NCBI RefSeq assembly: GCF_910594005.1
Contig: NC_057847.1
Span: forward strand, 20,496,001-20,560,000
Origin: Cervus elaphus
Taxonomy: Eukaryota > Chordata > Mammalia > Artiodactyla > Cervidae
Direction: 5' to 3'
Length of the DNA stretch: 64,000 nt
Of this stretch, positions 12,101 through 24,100 are shown piece after piece. The first letter of the stretch is position 1; each line of letters opens with the position of its first letter. The position numbers were made by a program, and so were the translations under genes. A model generated the notes under the pieces. That model was not told the origin of the DNA, ran no database searches, and worked only from the letters and a program-made list of their open reading frames with translations.

Positions 12101-15100
12101 CCTCCTCTAAGATCCTAATCTCCTTGGAGGTTTTTCCTATCTTTTGTATCCCCCGGAGTGTCTAGGCTGGAGGAAGGGATGTGTCTTATAAAAAATAAGT
12201 AAATGCTGTGTTTGACGTTACCATGAACTGCATGAATCTTGTGCTCCATATTTGGTTTAGGATCTTGATGTCAAGTTTTATGGAAGCCTAGGTCATATAT
12301 ATTGAACAATTCTACTTAATTATGCTGCCCAGTGAAAGAATTTTTTAAAGTTATACATATTAGAAACCGGATTTTAAGATGTTTGCACTCAGTATAAAAT
12401 ATAGCCAGACTGACTACCTTAAATTATAAATTTTGATCACATGTTTATTCACCAGCACACATTAGTCTAATTAGTGTATATTATTCAAAAAATTCAGTAC
12501 TTAAGGAGATTGTATTAGCAATTAATTTACTTGTGATAATGGACTCAAACTGCTGCTAATTAGTCATAACACAAGAGCAAGGCTGCCCTGGTGACTCAGA
12601 TGGTCAGGAATCCACCTGCAATGCAGGAGACCCAGGTTCAGTCTCTGGGTCAGGAAGATCCGCTGGAGAAGAGAATGGCAACCAGTATTCTTGACTGGAC
12701 AGAGAAGCTTGGCTGCAGTCAGTGGGGTCAAAAAGAGCTGGACATGGCTGAGCCTCTGACAGCAGTAACATAAGAGGATGTGGGAGCGTGTTTACGTTTC
12801 CTTGCAGTATGATTTTCAATTTTTGAATGTATTTTTTTTCTCATTAAGGAGGCAAGCATGTCAGTATGTGGAACAAATTACTCATTATTTGAGTTATTTT
12901 CTTCTTAGATTTCAAGATTAAGATTCTTTGAAAACATACTGTATTTCTTTTCAGTTAATTAAAAAATCATTTAATTCTTAAAAATAAGCTTGTCAATATG
13001 AACATTTTTATAGGTGGTTTAAAAATTTACCTGTTTATAAATATTTTTGCATCTTAAATGTATTTGGATTTTTAAATTAGGATATGTTCTTAAACTGGAT
13101 GATTCATCTCTCTCTCTCTCACTGTGACATGTAGCTTCAGTCTCATATTACATTGAGGTTCCTTTTTTGTATGTTATTTTTCAAAGGATTTGGCTTAGGA
13201 GCTATATTTTACAAGTCATATTTTTTAAATCTTTACAGCCTACCATAGTGTCATACATGCCATATCAGACACTTAAATAATGTTTGCTGAAAACAAAAAT
13301 GAATTTTCATAAATGTTAGTCAGTTTCCTCTGTTTTGTCCAAATTTGGTAACCTGGACTAATGTTGTGGTTTTCTTAAGCCAAAGGAGATAAGAACATAA
13401 GTGCAATGTTATAAAAGACTTGGGCATAACCACAAAAGTGAGTTCTTGAAAGAAAACCTCTGGCCTTTGGTCATGGTTTTCACCAGGAAAGGCCTTTATA
13501 AAAATGGTGTTCTATAAATTTAAATCTTATTGAAAGTGAAAGTATTAGTAGCTCAGTGGTGTCTGACTCTTTGCGACCTGTGGACTGTAGCCTGCCAGGC
13601 TGCTCTGTCCATGAAATTCTCCAGACAAGAATATTGGAGTGGGTAGCCATTCCCTTCTTTAGGGGATTTTCCCAACCCAGGGATTGAACCTGGGTCTCCC
13701 GCGTTGCAGACAGCTTCTTTACTATCTGAATTTCATTACATAGGAGTAAAATATTAACTAAGTGGCATCGAAAATTTGAGAATTATTTTCTTCTGTTATA
13801 CCTTGAGTTTTTTGTTGTTGTTGTTGTTTAAAGACAGTATTTGATCTATAGTAAACTGATAACTGCAACAGACATTTTCCTGGGAGGCCTGAAAATTTAT
13901 TTAGGTAGTATAAATTATTTTTATGTTTAAAAGCATATTTTGAAATAATTTTTAAGGCACTTCCAGTTTTCCAAGATACATATGTCACATATGTCATTGT
14001 CTGTATGTTTTTTTAACAGAATTTTAAAATTTCCCTTCCCTCTCTTTTTTTCCATTGAAAGCATTCTTCTGGTCATGACAGAAGGGAAAATTATAATTCA
14101 TATCAAAGGACCTCCTCTCCAGAAGACAGGTAAACAATTTTATGTGTTCTAAATACCTAATGACGAGTTTAAGAAATTATTTAGGTCTTAGATTTCTAAT
14201 TTTAAATTTACTAACTTTTTTTGATGGTTTTACAGGCAATATTACTTGATTGGGGTTGAGAACAGATCATCCTTGAATGACTATTCTAGGAATTTCTAGT
14301 AAATAATTCTAGATTTTTATGAAATTTTTTAGGTGAAGGAGAATAATTTTATATGTCAAATACTGCATAGAAGTTTATAAAATGGAAAATTTAGTTGAAA
14401 TCACATTATTTTGAAGTGCTTTTACTGTTAATACTAATCCTTTATATTTACATGGCTCTCTTTAGTTTTCAAAATGTTTTTATATGTATCTTACCATAAT
14501 TGTGTTAAGTTCAAATGCCCAGAAATGTTACCATTAATGTTTATCATGCCTTCATAGTATGACTTCAGTTATTTCACTTAGTAAGCTACAACCTTGAAAA
14601 ATAATTTATGAAAGGAGAAGCATCCTCTAAATTTTCTTTCAGTTGTCTGATCTCTTATTCTCTGTGTATTTTGTTCATATTCCATTCTGCTGTCTCAAAA
14701 AACCTTTCTTTATACGCAACAAGTTAATTACTGTGTTCTGCATCTACTTATTGTCTTTTACAGATCACCTCCTCCCTGTATATATTTTTTAGAAAATCTC
14801 TCTGTAGACATACACACACATATGTATGTATGCAAATAAATTGTAGATATGCATATGAAACATAGATTATGTTACTGTGTATATTTATCATGTGTGTATG
14901 TATTAACTTCTCTTAAGGTTCTCTGATTTTATTGACTTTTGAGATTCAAAAGGCAGATCTTATACTAACTATCCCTGTTTGCTTATCATTCAATCCATTT
15001 TCCCATATCTAATAATATGATTTTAAGAATAGGAGCTGATAAAAATAGCCTTTTGGAGTAGAATAACTGGATTTTATGGAGGCCAACCAATGATACTAGT

Positions 15101-18100
15101 GGTTGACAACCAGTGGCAGACAACCAATGACACTATTCAGTACTTTGATAAAATGAGCCAGCTAGACAGCAGGAGGATAGCTTTGTCCCTGCTAAACTGT
15201 ATATGATATGCAAATAAGTATCTTCTACTAAGGACAGGATGTCAAGCTTGGTTAAGTGAATTCTAGGAGTTGTTTTGTTGCATACCAGTGGAAAGCTTTT
15301 ATAATCATGATTAAATGAATAGATGTCAACAAAATAATCTGTTTGTTAAGATTCACTTGATAGGACTTTGTACAGTCATAGAATTACATCACCATTACCA
15401 CTGTATGACTTTTCTAAGTATAACATCATTGTTTTCAACTTGTAACTTTGGTTTTCTTATTTTATGTGTCAGATACATAGAACAAGAAAGATCTCCTCGG
15501 GATAGAGGTTACTTTGATTCCAGCAGGTCAGACTATGAGCGTTCAAGGAGAGAACGTTCTTATGATAGTAGCATGGAGTCACGGTTAGTATTGGACATTT
15601 TAACTATAGAAACATACTTGTTTAAATTTTCTTTATGCATAATAATAATGACAGCTAGCAGTAAGTGGATGTTTTTAGGTGCCAGGCTTTCTAATAAGGA
15701 CTTAATTTAACTTCTTATTGCAATAAATACATGACTTTTATAGATGAAGAAAATGAAGCTTAGAGAAGTTAAGTCATTTGTTCATGTTTTAAAGGTGTGC
15801 CAGTGACAAGTCCTCATCTGTCTGACTCTAGGTCTCAAGTTTTTATTCATTACACTGTGCTGTATGAGGAATTGGCTTATATGAGTTTCTGAGATTGTTT
15901 ACTGAATGAAAGTCATTTATGATATTGAGTGATCTTAATTTACATAATGGCAGAGGGACATTGAGAGTGAAGTTACCATTTTCTAAGTATAAATTATTCT
16001 TACTTGAGTCTTAGAGAACTTGACTGCCCACTTTATTAGTCATTTGGTTTCCAAAACTTGCCTACCATGTTCTGTTGTTCACATAGTTCTATATCCCTTT
16101 TGATGTCTCTCTCATATCATCTATTCCATGACTACCCAGACTATACCACACTAGAATGTTAATCAGATTTCTCCATAGTTTGGAACCAAGCACATTATTT
16201 GATATCTGCAGCCACAATTTCCTTTTCACTGCTTTCTTTCTAATATGTAACCTGTCCTTATAAATGTCAAATTAAATTAACCTCCAAAAGACAGGTTTAT
16301 CTGCCGTCACCCTAATGACACTTTAATAAGAGCAACTGTTACCGCCGTAATTGGTGAGGTAGGCATTCTCAGACCTTCTCAAATGCCGTCAAAACTCTTA
16401 CATACTAGATACTATATCTCACAGTTTACATGTAAGGAAGTGGCTTAGAACTGATTGTTACCTCTGGTTGCTGTTACCTGTCTAGTAGATAATGAAACTG
16501 AGATTTGAGCTCAATTCTGACTCCAGAGCCCATGTTTATATCCGTACCCCTGACTGTATTACTTCACTATAATTCTTTGTCTAGTCCAGTGTATGTATAC
16601 AAAGTTTGGTTTGATCCACACACACTGTAAAGTAAGCACATTGTTTACTATGTAGACTATAAAGGCTAGCAATGCAAAGACACCTGAAGAGAAATATTTC
16701 TGTTTAGACTCAGAAAACTATTACTTCTGCACTCTGAAGGAGAAACACTGTAATTGTATAAGGACACAATTTTACCAGCCAACAAGCAGTCTCACCTGGT
16801 GTTTCTCAGAAGAATCATAACCAGTGTCAGTAAATCCCTTCTGTAGCTGTTCTCTATAGAGAATAGATATAAAATGAGTTGCTTTTTCCTGTAAATGTAA
16901 AATGTTCGACTCAATTACAAAGCAGTGGCTAGATTTCAGAGCACCTGCCTTTGACTAATTGGGGTTTCTGTTTGGAACCACTTTGCCTGCTACCACTGTT
17001 CACGTTGTGTTGGTAGGTACAGACTGTGTCTTCATGGGGCAGCCACTCAGGTCTCTGTGCTTCAGCTGGAGAACAGTTTCTCCACCGCTGCCTGGGTAGG
17101 TGACTAGAAACACACTTTTCCATGTATTAAGACGTATTATTTCAAATACACCTTCTAGATTTAGGTAAAATCTATTAAGTGCTTTCCTGGCAGTACAGTG
17201 ATAGTTATTCATATAACTCATGGTTGCACAAAGCATGAGCAGAATAATCTGAGTTTCTAGGCAGATGTATGTAGAAAACAGCCAAGTGGACAAACGCTCA
17301 ATGGGGAAAGAGAGCAAAAAGCAAAGATTCATTCTTTCTTGCTATTTCTTGATAGTTTGAAAACATTAAATAATCATTTTACAAAGGATAGTTACCTGCA
17401 TTAGTAGGGAAGAGTTTTTGTGGCTAGAAAATGGTTTGTTTTTTCACATTGTCTAAAATAATCAGAAGCTTCTGATATTTTGAGATTTATAATAAATTGC
17501 CAGTTCTATCAGGAAACAATTTCAAATTACAGTTTATGATAATAGTCTCACTGCTAAATTGGTATTATTGGAGGTTAATTCTGGTTTCTCCTTAATACAA
17601 CTTATCACGTACATCACAGGCCAATTTATCTTTAGAAAACACTATTTTCATGTTACTATCCCACTTAGAAATTATTAATGATTTCTAATCACTTGCAGGA
17701 TAAAAAACTTAGTCTGCTGCTTGTCTTTTACGACTTCATAGTCTGACTTGAACTCATCTTTCCAATTGCTGTTGTACATTATTCGTTATTGTTTTGACTT
17801 ATTCTGGCCTAAATAACCTTGCTCAGTTTTTTAGTACTTGTTCTGTCTTCTACTAGTTGCAGAATGCCATCCTCCCTTCGCCCTGTCCCCTCACCACCTT
17901 GCCGCCAGTGTAAATCCTCTCAACCCTTGATGACCTAGTTTAAGTTACATTTTCTCTGTGAGGCACTACCAAACCCCTTTTCCTTATCTGAATCTGTGGC
18001 CCCCAAATGGTCTCACTCATTTGGTATGTAGTTCATTTAATAATGTATTTTGTATCATCTTTTCTCCATCAAAAAAATGTATTACAGTGGTAGAGACCGA

Positions 18101-21100
18101 GAGAAACGCAGAGAAAGAGATGTGGATCGGAAAAGGTCCCGAAAATCACCATCTCCTGGGAGAAGAAGTCCAGAACCATCGGTAACCCAGAGTTCCTCTG
18201 CTCAGGATGAACCTACTGCAAAGAAGAAGAAAGAGGAGCTGGATCCTCTTCTTACTCGCACTGGTGGAGCATATATTCCTCCTGCAAAACTCAGAATGAT
18301 GCAGGAACAGATTACAGATAAAAACAGGCAAGTCAACATCACTAAGTGTATAAAGGCAATGACACTCTCACTGAAAAAAGTCATCTATGTTCTAATTAAC
18401 CTTGACTGTTGAGATTTTACATGCAGAGTCCATAATGATAGAGATCTCAGATTATACTTCTTTCCTTCCTGCCTTCAGAAGCTCCATTGGAGCTCTGCTT
18501 AATATTTTCCCTGACATTAGCTCTTAACCTCTTTACTTTTTATATGAATGAGTGGAAAAGTCTGAGAAAAGGTCACTTATCTTTTTTTTTCTTTTACTGT
18601 TTTCAAACCATTCCTTTTGCAGTTGTATGGCTATTCAGTTCAGTTCAGTTCAGTCGTTCAGTAGTGTCTGACTCTTTGCGACCCCATGAATCGCAGCACG
18701 CCAGGCCTCCCTGTCCATCACGAACTCCCGGAGTTTACTCAAACTCATGCCCATCGAGTTGGTGATGCCATCCAGCCATCTCATCCTCTGTCGTCCCCTT
18801 CTCCTCCTGCCCCCAATCCCTCCCAGCATCAGTGTCTTTTCCAATGAGTCAGCTCTTCGCATGAGGTGGCCAAAGTATTGGAGTTTCAGCTTCAGCATCA
18901 GTCCTTCCAATGAATACCCAGGACTTATCTCCTTTAGGATGGACTGGTTGGATCTCCTTGGAGTCCCAGGGACTCTCAAGAGTCTTCTCCAACACCACAG
19001 TTCAAAAGCATCAATTTTTTGGCGCTCAGCTTTCTTCACAGTCCAACTCTCACATCCATACATGACCACTGGAAAAACCATAGCCTTGACCAGACGGGCC
19101 TTTGTTGGCAAAGTAATGTCTCTGCTTTTTAATATGCTATTTAGGTTGGTCATAACTTTCCTTCCAAGGAGTAAGCGTCTTTTAATTTCATGGCTGCTGG
19201 CACCATCTGCAGTGATTTTGGAGCCCCAAAAAATAAAGTCTGACACTGTTTCCACTGTCTCCCCATCTGTTTCCCATGAGGTGATGGGACCAGATGCCAT
19301 GATCTTAGTTTCCTGAATGTTAAGCTTTAAGCCAACTTTTTCACTCTCCTCTTTCACTTTCATCAAGAGGCTCTTTAGTTCCTCTTCATTTTCTGCCATA
19401 AGGGTGGTGTCATCTGCATATCTGAGGTTATTCATGTTTCTCCCGGCAATCTTGATTCCAGCTTGTGCTTCTTCCAGACCAGCGTTTCTCATGATGTACT
19501 CTGCATATATGTTAAATAAGCAGGGTGACAGTATGCAGCCTTGACATACTCCTTTTCCTATTTGGAACCAGTCTGTTGTGCCATATCCAGTTCTAACTGT
19601 TGCTCCCTGACCTGCATACAGGTTTCTCAGGAGGCAGGTCAGGTGGTCTGGTATTCCCATCTCCTTCAGAATTTTCCACAGTTTATTGTGATCCACACAG
19701 TCGAAGGCTTTGGCGTAGTCAATAAAGCAGAAATAGATGTTTTTCTGGAACTCTCTTGCTTTTTCGATGATCCAACAGATGTTGGCAATTTGATCTCCGG
19801 TTCCTCTGCCTTTTCTAAAACCAGCTTGAACATCTGAAAGTTCACGGTTCACGTATTGCTGAAGCCTGGCTTGGAGAATTTTGAGCATTACTTTACTAGC
19901 GTGTGAGATGAGTGCAATTGTGTGGTAGTTTGAGCATTCTTTGGCATTGACTTTCTTAGGGATTGGAATGAAAATGGACCTTTTCCAGTCCTGTGGCCAC
20001 TGCTGAGTTTTCCAAATTTGCTGGCATATGGAGTGCAGCACGTTCACAGCATCATCTTTTAGGATTTGAAATAGCTCAACTAGAATTCCATCACCTCCAA
20101 TAGCTTTGTTTGTAGTGATGCTTTCTAAGGCCCACTTGACTTCACATTCCAGGATGTCTGGCTCTAGGTGAGTGATCACACCATCGTGATTATCTGGGTC
20201 ATGAAGATCTTTTTTGTACAGTTCTTCTGTGTCTTCTTGCCACCTCTTCTTAATATCTTCTGCTTCTGTTAGGTCCATACCATTTCTGTCCTTTATCGAG
20301 CCCATCTTTGCATGAAATGTTCCGTTGGTATCTCTAATTTTCTTGAAGAAATCTCTAGTCTTTCCCATTCTGTTGTTTTCCTCTATTTCTTTGCATTGAT
20401 CGCTGAGGAAGGCTTTCTTATCTCTCCTTGCTGTTCTTTGGAACTCTGCATTCAGATGGGAATATCTTTCCTTTTCTCCTTTGCTTTTAGCTTCTCTTCA
20501 TTTTACAGCTATTTGTAAGGCCTCCTCAGACAACCATTTTGCGTTTTTGCATTTCTTTTCCATGGGAATGGTCTTGATCCCTGTCTCCTGTACATTGTCA
20601 CGAACCTCTGTCCATAGTTCATCAGGCACTCTGTCTATCAGATCTAGTCCCTTAAATCTGTTTCTCACTTCCACTGTATAGTCATAAGGGATTTGATTTA
20701 GGTCATACCTGAATGGTCTAGTGATTATCCCTACCTTCTTCAGTTTAAGTCTGAATTTGGCAATAAGGAGTTCATGATCTGAGCCACAGTCAGCTCCCGG
20801 TCTTGTTTTTGCTGACTGTATAGAGCTTCTCCATCTTTGGCTGCAAAGAGTATGCGTATTAGTGGTGTCCATTTTTCATTGATAATCAAGAGTACTATTG
20901 ATATTTTAGAACTAAAATGGATCTTTCTAGTTATACCAAACCAGGAGTCAGCAGACTTTTTCTATAAAAGCACAGATAGTACATATTTTGGGCTCTTTGC
21001 ATTATCCTGTCTGTTGTAGCTACTCCCCTTCACCGTTACAGGGCTTCCCAGGTGGCAGAGTGGTAAAGAATCCACCTGCCAATGCAGGAGATGTAAGAGA

Positions 21101-24100
21101 TGTGGGTTCAGTCCCTGGGTCGGGAAGATTTCCTGGAGGAGGAAAAGACAACCCACTCTAGTATTCTTGTCTGGGAGATGCTAAGGACAGAAGAGCCTGG
21201 CGGGCTACAGTTCATGGGATATCAAAGAGCTGGACATACCTTGAGGATGCATGCTTCACTATTATGTTGAATATAACCGTAGGTAAAACCTGTACACAAA
21301 TGAGAATGGCTGTGTTCCAGTGAAGCTTTATTTGCTAAAAACAGGCTATAGGCTAAATTTGGCTAAATTTGGTGTAGTTTGTCAACCGTTGTACTAACCT
21401 GTGAAGCAGTTGACAGTTTTCTTTTTTCCCTACTTTTTTTAGACCATAACATCTAACAGTTTTTTGCCACACTGAGGCAAATAATCAAAATTCATATATG
21501 ACCATTCTCTCTTTAAATACCTTTCCTTCCCTTTTCAAAATAATTGAAATGATGAGAAACTATGTAGGAAAGTGCAGCTGTTTTCAAGGCCTTTTTCTCT
21601 AGTGAAATGAGATAATAACTGGGAAAACTCTAGCCCAAGATTGACATGATCACTCAGTTGCCAGGTAGTGAAGAAAAAGATTGGGATAGAAGGTAGGTAT
21701 GCTTATAAGAAAAACAGATTCCGGGTGAGTCAAGAAAGTCTACTATATCTTGCTTGTGTATTTTCGTGGCAACTTGAGAGTACTTGAGAACCTTGTATAA
21801 ATGAAATATATAAATTTGTTGTAAGAATTAGCTTGAGGTAGAAATGTCATTTTTATAAAATAAGTTAAAATATTTGAAATAAAGTGTAACAATTTTATGA
21901 GCTAGAAGGGGACATTTAAATGACATTCAAACAATAAGTTTTTCTTTATGTTTCATAGACCAGCACTTGGTAGTGATGCCTGCAGTGTTACGTAGAGAAG
22001 GGATTTGGAAGGTGCTTCTGTGGTTTTTGGGAGCTTCATGGTCATGCAGGCATGCTGCTCTTATAGGAGACAGTAGTGGAAGTGTGAGTGAAAAATATTT
22101 ACCGTCTCTGACCCCATTCAAAGCAATCCTAACTGTAAAAGATTGAAAGCATTGTCATAATCTCCAAGTCTTCTTTATAATGTGGGCAGAATCCATAATA
22201 TATGCACTTTTAAGCAGATTCTTAGATAATTTTATATACAGTTGAACTCTGCCTATAGGCTGTAAAGAAGACAGAAGTAGAAGTGTAGTCTTTCCTCAGT
22301 AGATACTAAGTCAGGTTAATTCTAGGTTTCCTAATTAAGAAGTACAGTTGTACGTGATTATTGTCTGTTGACCAAAGTTTAATGGAAGAGTTTGTGATTA
22401 TGTATCAGCAGTATCTTATTGATCAGGCTAGTTGTTAATCCATAAACCTTACTACTCTATATTGTAGCATACCAAAGGGTTGGGTTGAGGGCAGGAGGAG
22501 TTTTCCACCTCAGATGCAGGCAGGAAGGGAATGTGCAATCTATAGAGAATTTAGAAACAGTAATGAAATTAACTGCAGCCTGCTGTTTATCTTCAGTGTT
22601 TGCTGAGGACAGTGTAGTGATAAAACGCGGTTTCTCACCCGTGTAGACAGCTCTTACACCACCTCCTTGACGTACCTGGCATAGCACTCTAAAACAGGAG
22701 CTTTTTTTTAATTTCACTGAAGTATTTTGTGGCTCCCTTGCAGCTCAGTTGGTAAAGAGTCTGCCTGCAATACAGGAGATCCAGGTTTGTTCGCTGGGTC
22801 AAGAAGATCCCCTGGAAAAGAAAATGGCAACCCACTCCAGTATTCTTGCCTGGGGAGTCCCATGGACAGAGGAGCCTGGCGGGCTACAGTCCATGGGGTC
22901 ACAAGAGTCAGACACAACTTAGCGACTAAACCACCACCACCATAGTTAATTTATAATGTTGTGTTAGTTTCAGGTATATAGCAAAGTGACCCAGTTGCAT
23001 GTTCTTTTTCAGATTCTTTTCTTTTATGTATTACAAGATATTGGATATCTTGTACCTGTGCTACAAAGTAAATTCTTGTTGCTTCCTTTTTGTGTATCAG
23101 TTAATCCCATAATCCTAATTTATCCCTCCCTTGCCTTCCACTTGGTAACCATAGATTTGTTTTCTGTATCTATGAATCTGTTTCTCTTTTGTAAATAAGT
23201 TTATTTGCATTATTTTTTTACATTTCACATGTAAGCGATAGAATATTTGTCTTTCTCTGACTTACTTCACTTAGTATAATAATCTCTTGGTTCGTGCATG
23301 TTGCTGCAAATGGTAATATTTCATTCTTTTTTATGGATGAGTAATATTCCGTGGTGTAGACATACTACATCTTTTTTATATGTTCATCTGTTGATGGATA
23401 CTTAGGTTGCTTCCATGTCTTAACTATTGTATTAATAAATAGTGCCACTGTGAACATTGGGGTTCACATATCTTTTCAAATTAGAATTTTTGTCTTTTCT
23501 GAATGTGTGTCTAGAAGTAGGCTTGCTCGATTGTATGGTAATTCTACTTTTAGTTTTTTAAGGAACCTCCATACTGTTCTCTGTAGTGGCTGCTCCAGTT
23601 TACATTCCCATCAACAGTGTAGGAGGGTTCAAAACAGGGAATCTTAACCTGTAGACTTTCAAGAGGTCCATGGATAAAATTCAGGCAGTCCATGAATGTG
23701 AATTGGAAAAAATTGCAACTTTTTCAATTGATGTAGTTTAATATTTCTATCAGGAATGTAGGCAGCAGACCATAGTATTAACAGATTATTTGTTACAAAT
23801 ACCTCAAAATACCTTTTATGCTACTTGTGAATTAAAGAAGCTACTATGCCTACTACTACTTTTTGATATATAATGTGTTAAGAAGCACATAATAGGATAC
23901 TATATCAAACTTTTGTTCTTTTCATGCTTTGAAAGCTCTATTTCAATATGATTGGTATCCTTTGTTATCCTATATATTTACACACATTATTCTAAGAAGT
24001 TCATCACCTTTACCAGACTGCCAGAGAAAAATAAGGAAAAGTTGGGACTTTTTGCACCTGAAATCATATTCCACAGAGAAATAATGATAAAACCCATAGA

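Larger units (their letters stand above)
9162..14061 (+). other. CWC22 coding intron 1
   Basis: 4.9-kb intron. It holds a (TG)n-rich patch, an ancient interspersed repeat (about 9640-10075), a block that looks GC-richer than its surroundings (about 10090-11300) with no recognised repeat, the 5 x 57 bp minisatellite, and two Bov-tA SINEs. The rest is AT-rich single-copy-looking sequence with no supportable exon. Confidence 0.85.
15584..18087 (+). other. CWC22 coding intron 3
   Basis: 2.5-kb intron with a MIR copy near its 5' end and a MIR-like scrap near 16485-16575. The remainder, including the moderately GC-rich 16920-17130, shows no recognised repeat or exon. Confidence 0.8.
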
